IMG/VR virus record: IMGVR_UViG_3300006916_000402
Span: 1-23,382 of that record
DNA from: a virus
Reading direction: 5' to 3' (one strand)
Length of the DNA: 23,382 nucleotides
Numbering within the stretch: position 1 is the first letter of the stretch; every line of letters starts with the position of its first letter. The position numbers and the translations under genes were made by a program. Below are positions 4,707 through 11,456 of this stretch, in pieces. Under the pieces are notes generated by a model. The model had not been told where the DNA came from and ran no database searches. It saw only the letters and a program-made list of their open reading frames with translations.

Positions 4707-7699
4707 TGAATATCAATAGAGCATATCCCCCAACATTTAGCGGTGCTGGGCAGGGAGCGTATCAAGAATTAGATCCAGAGACGCGTGAAATACTGCAGGC
4801 GCTGCTGACTAAGTCGCCCGGCGGTATGTTGCAGACCACAATGGATACAGCGTCGGACATCGGCAACGTGTTAGGGTCTATAGGACAGCTGGACAAAGCA
4901 GAAGCACTGGGACGGCAGGTTCGACGCACGCTGCCCAATATTGTAGACGCGGTGTCTTCTGACGTCGGCGGCACGTATGATGCAATGAAAGAAGCGTTAA
5001 AGGAGGGCGTGCTGGAACGCGGGTTGGGCGCTGTGATGGGTATAGAAGATGTGGCAATACCCGGGTTCGGTATGATGTCAAAGTTGGGCGCAGCCGGCAC
5101 TGCGCTGGGTATGGCTGCTACGCCAATAGGTAAACGCACGCGAGAGCAACTGATAGAAGAGATTTTGAATCAGCCTACGCAATCAGCGGCAAACAAAGTA
5201 GGCAGGTCGGCAATAGAGCAAGAGGGCTATGATCCTGATATAGTCGATGCGCTGCGGGAGAAGCGGGATAAATCAATATTTGAGAAAACTGAAAGTTTAA
5301 GCTCTGGCAAAGAAAATCCTGCAGCAATTCGCAGAGAAAAAATGCGCGGCAATCCTGAGTTCAAACAGAGGTTGCCGCAAGAAGTAAAAGGCGAAACCAT
5401 TGCCACGCCATTGGATATCAGTCAGCGCGAAATAGTGCAACCCGAGTCGATGGTTGGCAACGTCGCCATCGGCGTTCCCGGCGACAGGTCCGCGCGCACG
5501 CGCATTGAACAACTGGGTGGCGTAAAGTTAGACGAGCCGATAGATGTGCAGGGAGGGCCGACGTATGGTTTCGGCAGGGATGATTTTTCGTGGGCGTCAA
5601 ACTATGGCATAGCGCGAGGCAAACAAAACCACGTAATAACGGCAAGTGAAGCCACTGGACTGCCCGTGCTCGGCATATATACAGCAATGGGCGAAGGCGC
5701 TGTAGACTTTTCTACGCCTGTCGTAGAGTTGCTAATGGGGCAGTTGAATACAATTAGAGTGCCGGCTGCAGCAAGAAAAAAATTAGATCAAAAAATTAAT
5801 GAAGCTATAAAGACGGTAAATAAGCAACGCATTGCTGAAGGTGTGAAAAAAGGTAGACCCGTAGAGGTTATTGAAGACAGCTTGCTTGACGAGTTTTTGG
5901 GCATAGATCACCCAGAGGCGATGGCTCAGTTGTTAGGGACAACAGGCGCATCGGGTAAAGAATACAGAAGGTTTGGCTCGGGCGACCTACGCAAGGTGGT
6001 TGTACAAACAATAGCGCGAGAGGATATGCGCGGTCTGGGCTTTCCCAGCTACAAAGATGCGGCCTACCAAATGACGGAGCCCGAATTGCGGTCTGTGCAG
6101 CGTGGCGATACGGGCGGCGCCATCCTCCGCATGGACCCAGACGCAACACTGCGTGATCCTGACGCCCCGCCAGATGCCGGCCACAGATCCTACGATACGG
6201 GCATACCGGGGCAATATCAAGGCGTCATGGAGCGGGTTGATATACCCGCGCCTATTATGTTTCCAAAAACGTTTGATAGATACCGGACGTTAAAAACTAA
6301 AGAAGGCAATCCTATGGAGCTGCATTCCCAAATGGGCAAGTTCCATATGGGTGCAGACTTTGAGGTGTTAGACCAGCAGTGGCTTGACGGCGTTCGCAGC
6401 TACATGGAGCGCAAGGGCATCACGGATTTGGGTGGTGTGCCTACGCTCGCGTTTCTCTTGCTGGGAGCCGGCGGGCTCAACGCGATGGCAAGCGACGATC
6501 CTGAGATGCAGGCAGCAGGCGGCGCAATGATGGGCGCAGCGGCTATGGGGGGTGCGCCAAAGTTTATCAAGCAAGCGGCGACGGGTGCAAGAAACGCAAA
6601 GAAGCTACGAGAGCAGCAGTTAAAAGAATTTGAAGACTTCGACTATCCTGACGCTGAAGAGTCTATAAGGACACAGATAACTACTACAAAGCCCACGTAC
6701 ATCAAAGCCAATCAATATCTGGATGACCAGCAAGCCGTCGGCAAGACGTTGGACTACGGAGCCGGCTTAGGGTTTTCCAAAGAGATGCTGGGCTACGATA
6801 TGTTTGAGCCAAACACGGCAAGGGGCGAAGCGCTCGGTGTGAAGTACGACTTCACAGATTCCAAAGTCATACCAGACAATCAATACGAGCGTGTTGTCAA
6901 CTTGAACGTGCTCAACGTCGTCAGTCCGCAAGTCAGAGACTTTATAGTCGAAGATATAGCGCGCGTGATGAAGCCGGGCGGCAGTGCGATTATCACGACC
7001 AGAGGGCGAGATGTATTGAACGCGAAAGGGACGCCCGGACCTGAGCCGATGTCGCTTGTCACGTCAACCGGCACGTATCAGAAAGGGTTTACCAACCCAG
7101 AGCTAAAGGAATACATAGAGACGGTGCTGGGGGAAGGCTATGACGTAAAAAGTATAAGCCTCGGTGGAGCCGGCGTTTATGTAAAAAAAAAATCTAATCA
7201 GGTAGACATTGCTACGCAGGCTTCAAGCGGTGTGCGAGTGCCTATGCCTGACAAACAGTTAGGAGTCGGTAAAAAAGTCGGATACGATTACTATGTGCAT
7301 AAATCAGCAGAAGACGTTATCCCTACCGATGTATTGTTAAAGGCAAAAGGAAAAGTTGGTGACTTTGAATACGATATAGTCAAATACAACAACAAGGATA
7401 ATTCGATAAGTTTTATAGAAAGCCCAGATTTTGACATAGCAGACGAACCTACTGTAGGGAAATCCATAAAAGTGGGCGCAGATGGTCAAGTATCCAGTCC
7501 CAGAAAAGGTGGGGTGACTGTATATCACCATAAATGGAATATGGTGAGGCCAGATTACATGGGTTTTGATTATCAGGATGCTATTGAAAGGTCAGTACGG
7601 TGGACGCAAAAGCTTGAAGGTACTGGAATAAATCGTAACAAAATAGGCAACAAAAATTATTGGGAAACTGTAATAATCCCCATGCTAAACAATGAGTAA
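4706..7699 (+). CDS. large multidomain virion-associated protein with methyltransferase-like domain (MuF-slot polyvalent protein)
   Basis: I place the start at ATG 4706, which overlaps the portal stop (TGATG); a TTG three bases earlier is possible. The 997 residues divide into: a helical N-terminus (about 1-160); a conserved-looking segment (about 240-400) with VQGGPTYGFG (from about 280), FSWASNYG and PVLGIYTAMG...DFSTPV; a hydrophobic Gly/Ala stretch (578-620) beginning GGVPTLAFLLLGAGG; a class I SAM-methyltransferase-like domain (about 660-829) with motif I LDYGAGLG (D683-G689), VVNLNVLNVV (730-739) and MKPGGSAIITTRG (from 755); and a C-terminal domain (about 830-997) with YYVHKSAEDV, FIESPDFD and YHHKW. 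It has no (D/N)PP(Y/F) motif, so it is not an ordinary DNA methylase. Its place between portal and scaffold is the MuF slot, suggesting packaging in the virion and delivery into the host. Substrate unknown. Confidence 0.8.
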   Translation: MNINRAYPPTFSGAGQGAYQELDPETREILQALLTKSPGGMLQTTMDTASDIGNVLGSIGQLDKAEALGRQVRRTLPNIVDAVSSDVGGTYDAMKEALKEGVLERGLGAVMGIEDVAIPGFGMMSKLGAAGTALGMAATPIGKRTREQLIEEILNQPTQSAANKVGRSAIEQEGYDPDIVDALREKRDKSIFEKTESLSSGKENPAAIRREKMRGNPEFKQRLPQEVKGETIATPLDISQREIVQPESMVGNVAIGVPGDRSARTRIEQLGGVKLDEPIDVQGGPTYGFGRDDFSWASNYGIARGKQNHVITASEATGLPVLGIYTAMGEGAVDFSTPVVELLMGQLNTIRVPAAARKKLDQKINEAIKTVNKQRIAEGVKKGRPVEVIEDSLLDEFLGIDHPEAMAQLLGTTGASGKEYRRFGSGDLRKVVVQTIAREDMRGLGFPSYKDAAYQMTEPELRSVQRGDTGGAILRMDPDATLRDPDAPPDAGHRSYDTGIPGQYQGVMERVDIPAPIMFPKTFDRYRTLKTKEGNPMELHSQMGKFHMGADFEVLDQQWLDGVRSYMERKGITDLGGVPTLAFLLLGAGGLNAMASDDPEMQAAGGAMMGAAAMGGAPKFIKQAATGARNAKKLREQQLKEFEDFDYPDAEESIRTQITTTKPTYIKANQYLDDQQAVGKTLDYGAGLGFSKEMLGYDMFEPNTARGEALGVKYDFTDSKVIPDNQYERVVNLNVLNVVSPQVRDFIVEDIARVMKPGGSAIITTRGRDVLNAKGTPGPEPMSLVTSTGTYQKGFTNPELKEYIETVLGEGYDVKSISLGGAGVYVKKKSNQVDIATQASSGVRVPMPDKQLGVGKKVGYDYYVHKSAEDVIPTDVLLKAKGKVGDFEYDIVKYNNKDNSISFIESPDFDIADEPTVGKSIKVGADGQVSSPRKGGVTVYHHKWNMVRPDYMGFDYQDAIERSVRWTQKLEGTGINRNKIGNKNYWETVIIPMLNNE
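6671..7192 (+). other. class I SAM-methyltransferase-like domain within the 997-aa protein
   Basis: The domain runs from about residue 656 to K829. The glycine-rich SAM loop is DYGAGLG. The strand-4 equivalent is ERVVNLNVLNVV, helix and loop before strand 5 are IARVMKPGG, and the last strand is GAGVYVKKK. The NVLNV signature followed by KPGG resembles methyltransferase domains I know inside large phage polyvalent proteins. The acidic residue expected after strand 2 is plausibly D697 in MLGYDMFEP. Substrate cannot be read from the sequence. Confidence 0.75.
7183..7192 (+). other. ten-A tract at the end of the methyltransferase domain
   Basis: Ten consecutive A residues encode K827-K829 directly after the last predicted strand of the methyltransferase domain. 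If one A is added or re-read, TAA follows at 7195-7197. If one A is lost or skipped, TAG follows at 7203-7205. Slippage of RNA polymerase or the ribosome here would release the protein just after the methyltransferase domain. Whether this happens is unknown. Confidence 0.5.
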
Positions 7700-7703
7700 G
7701 GAT

Positions 7704-8168
7704 ATGCCAACACACAACTATATATGCGGACTCGGCCACGCCGAGATGGACGTATACTACACGGGTCGGCCCATGAAGGCGCGCGAGTGTCCAGAGTGCG
7801 GCGAGGAGTCGACGATCAATTTTGGGGCAATGGGTGTGTTTAATCGACTTATGTCATCTCAAGGCCACAATCAACACCACCCAGATCCGCAAACGGGGCT
7901 GTATTACGAAAACGCTACAGATCGCCGGCGTAAGCTTAAGAATATGGGGCTGGAAGAGGGTGATATGAAGACTCGCAGCCAGATTGAGCTGGAGACGCAC
8001 GAGGCCCAACAGCGCGCAAAATCGCAACGGACTACAAATAAAGTACTTGCGGCAGACAGCGAAGAGGAGATTATGAATAGTATAGACTGGGACAGTGTCG
8101 ACCGGCAGCAATCGGGCGACCTGAGCCGCAATGTCGAATCTGGATACGGTTTAGACCCAACTGAGTAA
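7704..8168 (+). CDS. FmdB-like zinc-ribbon protein
   Basis: I choose ATG 7704 because the protein then begins MPTHNYICGLGH, the usual beginning of FmdB-type zinc ribbons (MPTYxYxCxxGH). The frame is open to an ATG at 7692, which overlaps the previous gene and would add four residues. The zinc site is C8/H12 (CGLGH) with the CPEC pair at C29/C32. The rest is polar and helical, with Arg/Lys/Gln-rich segments (about 70-115) and an acidic end. The family's function is not established; similar small zinc ribbons occur in the structural gene clusters of aquatic phages. Here it lies between the 997-aa protein and the scaffold gene, so a head-assembly or regulatory role is possible. It is the last gene before a strong terminator-like hairpin. 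Confidence 0.8.
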   Translation: MPTHNYICGLGHAEMDVYYTGRPMKARECPECGEESTINFGAMGVFNRLMSSQGHNQHHPDPQTGLYYENATDRRRKLKNMGLEEGDMKTRSQIELETHEAQQRAKSQRTTNKVLAADSEEEIMNSIDWDSVDRQQSGDLSRNVESGYGLDPTE

Positions 8169-8208
8169 TCACACCGGCATTACGCCGGCACAGTAGTAAC
8201 ACGACACG

Positions 8209-8277
8209 ACCAGCCGTGCGGGGTTGGTAGGAGTGCCGCACCACTCCTACGACGCCCTGTGCGGCTGGTTTTTTATT
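8209..8277 (+). terminator. forked rho-independent terminator-like structure
   Basis: The outer stem pairs ACCAGCCG (8209-8216) with CGGCTGGT (8262-8269), followed by TTTTTTATT (8269-8277). Nested inside is a second perfect 9-bp stem, GTAGGAGTG (8227-8235) with CACTCCTAC (8242-8250), closing a six-base loop. A T-tract directly after the 3' arm of the outer stem makes intrinsic termination likely. It separates the packaging block from the capsid block, and no obvious -35/-10 promoter is visible in 8169-8289. Confidence 0.75.
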
Positions 8278-8283
8278 AGGGAG
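8278..8283 (+). promoter_or_regulatory. ribosome-binding site (AGGGAG) for the scaffold gene
   Basis: AGGGAG lies six bases before ATG 8290 and decides that start. An in-frame GTG at 8224, 66 bases earlier, would put the coding region through the terminator hairpin. Confidence 0.75.
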
Positions 8284-8289
8284 CAGAAT

Positions 8290-9228
8290 ATGTCTGAGAT
8301 TGCCGTGGACTCTGGAGTGGAGTCGGGGCAGACCGATAGTGGCCCATCGTCAGGATCTGCAGAGACCTCATCGCGGGACAGTATGCCCGAGATGGGACTG
8401 GGGATGCTTGAGGTGGATACTCCATCATCGGACCCTGAGCCAGCGACGGAGCAGACCAACGACGACTCAACTCAACAGCGTGCCGAAACAAGCGGCACAC
8501 AACAAACAAACAACGATAACCTATCTGAGTTTGAAAAAGGAAGGCGAGAAGCAGACCGCTACTTCCAACAGGGCAACCAGCGTCTCTTAGACGAGCGTAA
8601 AGCCTTTGAAGAAGAGCGAGCGAAATGGCAGGCTGAACGGCAGCAGCAACCGGCGCAGAATGTAGGAGCAGAGGCGCTCGGTGATGCAGGCACGTTGCGT
8701 GAACGCGCGATGCAGGTCGACGACCCGCAGCAACAACGCGCGCTTATGGAACAAGCAGCTGGTATAGAGTATGTCAATAAACTGGTCGAAGAGCAGATCC
8801 AGCAGCGTATGCAAAGTATGGGGCTGGAAAACTACGATCAGGACAGACAACTCATGCAGTCTCTTGTGCAACAGCAGCGACAGCAGCGCGAAAGCGAGCT
8901 TCTGCAGCAGATTGAAGAAGCAAAGTCATTGCTGGGCGAGCAGACGCTTACAGACCCGTTGACGCTACAGTTCATTACCAACAACCGTGGAATGTTGGAC
9001 GTGCAGAATCCTGACACGGGCAAGAATTTCACGTTGAGCGAGTTGGTAAGCAGATGGACTGGCCGGCAGGCAGAGGACGCAAGCAGGGCGCGGCAAGAGC
9101 AGCGCGCGCAGCGGAACGTCGCAAAGCAGTCGGCAGTAGGGCGCGGCAACGGGGCCACCGTGCGAGACAGTGGTGGTGGAGCCATCAGCAAGTCGGCAGC
9201 AATCGCTGAAATCGGACAGACGATGTGA
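8290..9228 (+). CDS. scaffolding protein
   Basis: The 312-residue protein begins at ATG 8290 with a good ribosome-binding site. Residues 1-75 are acidic, Ser/Thr/Pro/Gln-rich and probably disordered. Residues about 78-120 (FEKGRREADRYFQQGNQRLL, ERKAFEEERAKWQAERQQQ) and 165-215 (VEEQIQQRMQSMG, QQQRQQRESELLQQIEEAKS) are strongly coiled-coil. The last 55 residues are basic, with SRWTGRQAEDASRARQEQRA, reminiscent of the positively charged coat-binding end of P22 gp8. Length, composition and position immediately before the major capsid gene make this the assembly scaffold, which shapes the prohead and then leaves. There is no protease gene nearby, so exit or reuse rather than cleavage is likely. 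Sequence families of scaffolds diverge quickly, so the call relies on composition and context. Confidence 0.88.
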   Translation: MSEIAVDSGVESGQTDSGPSSGSAETSSRDSMPEMGLGMLEVDTPSSDPEPATEQTNDDSTQQRAETSGTQQTNNDNLSEFEKGRREADRYFQQGNQRLLDERKAFEEERAKWQAERQQQPAQNVGAEALGDAGTLRERAMQVDDPQQQRALMEQAAGIEYVNKLVEEQIQQRMQSMGLENYDQDRQLMQSLVQQQRQQRESELLQQIEEAKSLLGEQTLTDPLTLQFITNNRGMLDVQNPDTGKNFTLSELVSRWTGRQAEDASRARQEQRAQRNVAKQSAVGRGNGATVRDSGGGAISKSAAIAEIGQTM

Positions 9229-9238
9229 GGTTAAACAC

Positions 9239-9248
9239 GAGGTATACG
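9239..9248 (+). promoter_or_regulatory. translation leader GAGGTATACG before the capsid gene
   Basis: GAGG acts as Shine-Dalgarno and is followed by TATACG just before ATG 9250. Nearly the same string, GAGGGTATACG, precedes the next gene at 10236-10246. The repeat before the two genes expected to be translated most suggests a shared initiation signal. Confidence 0.5.
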
Positions 9249-9249
9249 A

Positions 9250-10233
9250 ATGGCACAGACCACTTCAGAAACATGGGATAGTCGCTGGTCGTCAACGCGA
9301 CGCACGATTGATCCCGAAGTAATTTCGAACATCTTTGAACCCTATAACGTCATCGACGCGCTTCGCAAGCGTGGTATGCAGATGGTCGACGGTGGGGGTA
9401 AGGAAATTCAGGTCATTCTTGAAACCAGCGCCGGCACTGCTGAAGCGTTCGACAAGTATGATCCCCTAAGCAAGTCGCCCCGCGATCCGTTTGAGTCGGC
9501 TTTCTACAAGCGTCGTTACTACGCCGTCCCCGTGATCCTTTCGGACACTGAGGACTGGGAAAACAGCGGTCCCGAGCAGGTCTTTGACCTACTCTCGGCG
9601 CTGGGTGACAATGCCATGAACAGCCTCCTCAAGACGATCAACGAGGACGCCTGTGGTGCGCAGTCTGGCAAGTCTATGTTGGGCCTGCAGGATCTTATTG
9701 CAGACGCAGGCACAGGCACCGTTGGCGGCATTAACTCAGCCACGAGCACCTACTGGCAAAACCAGAAGGACACGACGGCCACCACGTTTTTGACGCAGAC
9801 GACCACAAACATCTTCGACGGTATCACGCGCTTTAACGCGGTCATGGATGCCGTGCGCAAGCAGGGCGGTCGCACCGATGCCATCTTCACCACCTACAGC
9901 ATCGCCGGCGCGTATCGCGTCGCGTTGACGTCGCAGGGTTACGTGGAGATTTCTGGTAGCGCCATTAACGGGCTGAAGGGGCAGGAGTTCCCGAGCTTCA
10001 TGGGAGCCAAAGTCGTAGCTGACGAAGACATCTCAGCTAACCACGCCTACTTTGTCGACAAGCGTGCGCATCAGTTGCGCGTCATGCGTAACGCAAACTT
10101 CAAGAAGACTCCGTTTGTATCGTTGCAGTCGAACGGTCAGCTTGCCCAGTTGTCCTACATGGTCGCCGGTGTGCAGCAGATTACGAACAACCGCCGTCGT
10201 CTCGGCGTGGCAACTAACATCACTGGAATCTAA
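9250..10233 (+). CDS. major capsid protein (HK97 fold)
   Basis: The 327-residue protein has the composition and landmarks of HK97-fold coats. There is an N-terminal helical region. Next is FESAFYKRRYYAVPVILSD followed by TEDWENSG (about 81-105), the usual pattern of the E-loop and spine helix (compare xKxYxVxIxISxxExxxNSG). Then come LGDNAMNSLLKTINEDACG, a GLQDLI loop, a central domain with GGRTDAIFTTYSI, and a C-terminal HAYFVDKRAHQLRV strand pair. It has no delta domain or prohead protease, consistent with a separate scaffold. It is shorter than the P22 coat (430 residues), closer to the compact coats of podoviruses that use a cement protein, and such a candidate follows. GAGG at 9239-9242 is a good ribosome-binding site. 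High expression is expected. Confidence 0.95.
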   Translation: MAQTTSETWDSRWSSTRRTIDPEVISNIFEPYNVIDALRKRGMQMVDGGGKEIQVILETSAGTAEAFDKYDPLSKSPRDPFESAFYKRRYYAVPVILSDTEDWENSGPEQVFDLLSALGDNAMNSLLKTINEDACGAQSGKSMLGLQDLIADAGTGTVGGINSATSTYWQNQKDTTATTFLTQTTTNIFDGITRFNAVMDAVRKQGGRTDAIFTTYSIAGAYRVALTSQGYVEISGSAINGLKGQEFPSFMGAKVVADEDISANHAYFVDKRAHQLRVMRNANFKKTPFVSLQSNGQLAQLSYMVAGVQQITNNRRRLGVATNITGI

Positions 10234-10235
10234 GA

Positions 10236-10246
10236 GAGGGTATACG
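10236..10246 (+). promoter_or_regulatory. translation leader GAGGGTATACG before the decoration gene
   Basis: This copy lies just after the capsid stop codon and ends four bases before ATG 10251. It matches the capsid-gene leader except for one extra G. Confidence 0.5.
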
Positions 10247-10250
10247 CTGA

Positions 10251-10757
10251 ATGGCAAATTGGAAAATCATCGGAAGTATCGGTGGTGGTCAGAATATTGA
10301 TGAAACCAGCACGTATCAGAATTTCCCGCTGGGGACCATCGTGACCGCTAAAGATATTGACGGCAGCACAGACTACGGTGTGGGCGAGTTCGTCTACGCT
10401 AAAGGTGTTGCTTCAACTGTAGTTGGCAGCGCAGCCTTGATCGACGCCAACGGATTCACGACGTCGCTGGCTACGGCTGACGACACGGGCATGATTGGTT
10501 GTAGCATGTCAGCCAATGTTGCAAACCAGTACGGTTGGTATCAGGTGTCAGGGTTGGGTGTTGTTAAAGGGCTCGCAAGCCTTGCAGACAACAAAGCCTG
10601 CTTCTTGACAGGTACGGCTGGGTCAGTCGACGACGCTGAAGTGGCTGGCGATCTGATTTACGGCATGACTACCGCGTCTGCGCTTGACACGCCGAGCAGT
10701 GGTTTGGCATTAGTAAATCTTGTTCGTCCGCACGTAGCAGACTTCAACTATTCCTAA
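10251..10757 (+). CDS. probable head decoration (cement) protein
   Basis: The 168-residue protein is beta-rich, with few charged residues and much Gly/Ala/Ser/Thr. It begins MANWKIIGSIGGGQNI and contains FPLGTIVTAKDIDG, YGVGEFVYAKGVAS, IGCSMSANVANQYGWYQVSG and a C-terminal strand ALVNLVRPHV. The order FPLGT...GxxxxYxKxxG...YGWxQxSG is one I know from small proteins encoded just after the coat gene in many aquatic phages, usually annotated as decoration or virion structural proteins. It would bind the outside of the capsid lattice and stabilise it. It follows the capsid gene by 17 bases with a matching translation leader, as expected for a partner needed in similar amounts. The call is by composition and position. 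Confidence 0.7.
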   Translation: MANWKIIGSIGGGQNIDETSTYQNFPLGTIVTAKDIDGSTDYGVGEFVYAKGVASTVVGSAALIDANGFTTSLATADDTGMIGCSMSANVANQYGWYQVSGLGVVKGLASLADNKACFLTGTAGSVDDAEVAGDLIYGMTTASALDTPSSGLALVNLVRPHVADFNYS

Positions 10758-10764
10758 TGTGATC

Positions 10765-10793
10765 GCGCGGGGGGTCATCGCGGCTCCCCGCGC
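10765..10793 (+). terminator. GC-rich hairpin after the capsid operon (attenuator or RNA-stabilising stem)
   Basis: GCGCGGGG (10765-10772) pairs perfectly with CCCCGCGC (10786-10793) around a 13-base loop. It begins eight bases after the decoration-gene stop. No T-tract follows, so it is not a classical intrinsic terminator. It more likely protects the 3' end of the abundant capsid message or lowers read-through. Confidence 0.5.
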
Positions 10794-10826
10794 ATTGCTA
10801 TAGACACAAAAACATGAAAGCAAAAT

Positions 10827-11456
10827 ATGGCAAAGCGGCAAAGCAGTGACAGTGGGTTTGATTCAATGGGCCAGCCCGTAGGGTTGAAGAAGGGCGACCC
10901 TGATCCGAAAGCACAAGAGTTGGTCGAAGCGGCAAACGCAAAAGCGGTAGACGAAGAAGACCTACAGCCGCTGGTCGACGTAAAGCCGGCGCGCAAGCGT
11001 AAGAAAGCAGCAGAGCCGGGACGTCTCATTGATCAAATCTTAGCTGAAGCGCAAGACGACCCGAACGCCAAATCTCGACTTGTAGACCTCCTCGCAGCCG
11101 CGCCAAACGCCGCAGAAGTGTTGGGTATCACTGCCGGCAAAGGCGCGCCTAAAGGCGAATACAGCCGCAATTATCGGCAGGAGGAAGCTCTGCGCGTGTA
11201 TGGTGGCGTAGAGGTGGAGCACGAGCCCGGCTGGGAGCCGCTGCCCCCGTCGTGGGTGCCAATGTATATAGCGGACGACGGGCAAACGACGTCCAACAAG
11301 GAACACGCCATGATGGACAACAAGGGCGTGCCGGTAAAAACGCAGGAATACAAGCTCTGGTTAGACCATCACGCTGCCGGCACAAAGATGGACGGCAACG
11401 TGCGCTTTGATATAGCTGCAGACCAGACGTTGCCGAGTGACGTGGGCGCGCTCTAA
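10827..11456 (+). CDS. hypothetical virion-region protein, 209 residues
   Basis: The gene runs from ATG 10827 to the TAA overlapping the next start. The first 65 residues are charged and probably disordered, with the basic patch KPARKRKKAAEPGR near 53-66. Residues about 66-105 are helical (LIDQILAEAQDD, SRLVDLLAAAPNAAEVLGI). The C-terminal half carries aromatic motifs (RNYRQEEALRVYGG, EPGWEPLPPSWVPMYIADDG, EYKLWLDHHAAG). I do not recognise a named family. Its place between the decoration and connector genes suggests a minor head or neck component. The ribosome-binding site is weak. A short ATG-initiated frame at 10814 encodes only 11 residues and is ignored. Confidence 0.7.
   Translation: MAKRQSSDSGFDSMGQPVGLKKGDPDPKAQELVEAANAKAVDEEDLQPLVDVKPARKRKKAAEPGRLIDQILAEAQDDPNAKSRLVDLLAAAPNAAEVLGITAGKGAPKGEYSRNYRQEEALRVYGGVEVEHEPGWEPLPPSWVPMYIADDGQTTSNKEHAMMDNKGVPVKTQEYKLWLDHHAAGTKMDGNVRFDIAADQTLPSDVGAL

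Noticed and set aside
4292-4765. 157-residue minus-strand frame rich in Cys over the portal end
   Set aside because: The Cys and Ser come from reading GCA/GCG/CAG-rich portal codons backwards. It is a shadow of the Gln/Ala-rich tail, not a Cys-rich protein.
6671-7192. Classical DNA adenine or cytosine methylase for anti-restriction
   Set aside because: There is no (D/N)PP(Y/F) motif and no cytosine-methylase PCQ motif. Only the SAM-binding fold pattern is supported, so the substrate is left open.
8174-8188. CCGGC/GCCGG mini-hairpin after the zinc-ribbon gene as a terminator
   Set aside because: Only five base pairs and no T-tract. It is more simply an instance of the common GCCGGC palindrome.
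8224-8289. Upstream GTG start for the scaffold gene, adding 22 residues
   Set aside because: The extension would be translated through the terminator hairpin, and the AGGGAG site is placed for ATG 8290.
10814-10849. 11-codon frame starting at ATG 10814 as a leader peptide
   Set aside because: It overlaps the next gene's start, and nothing in its sequence or in nearby structure suggests attenuation.
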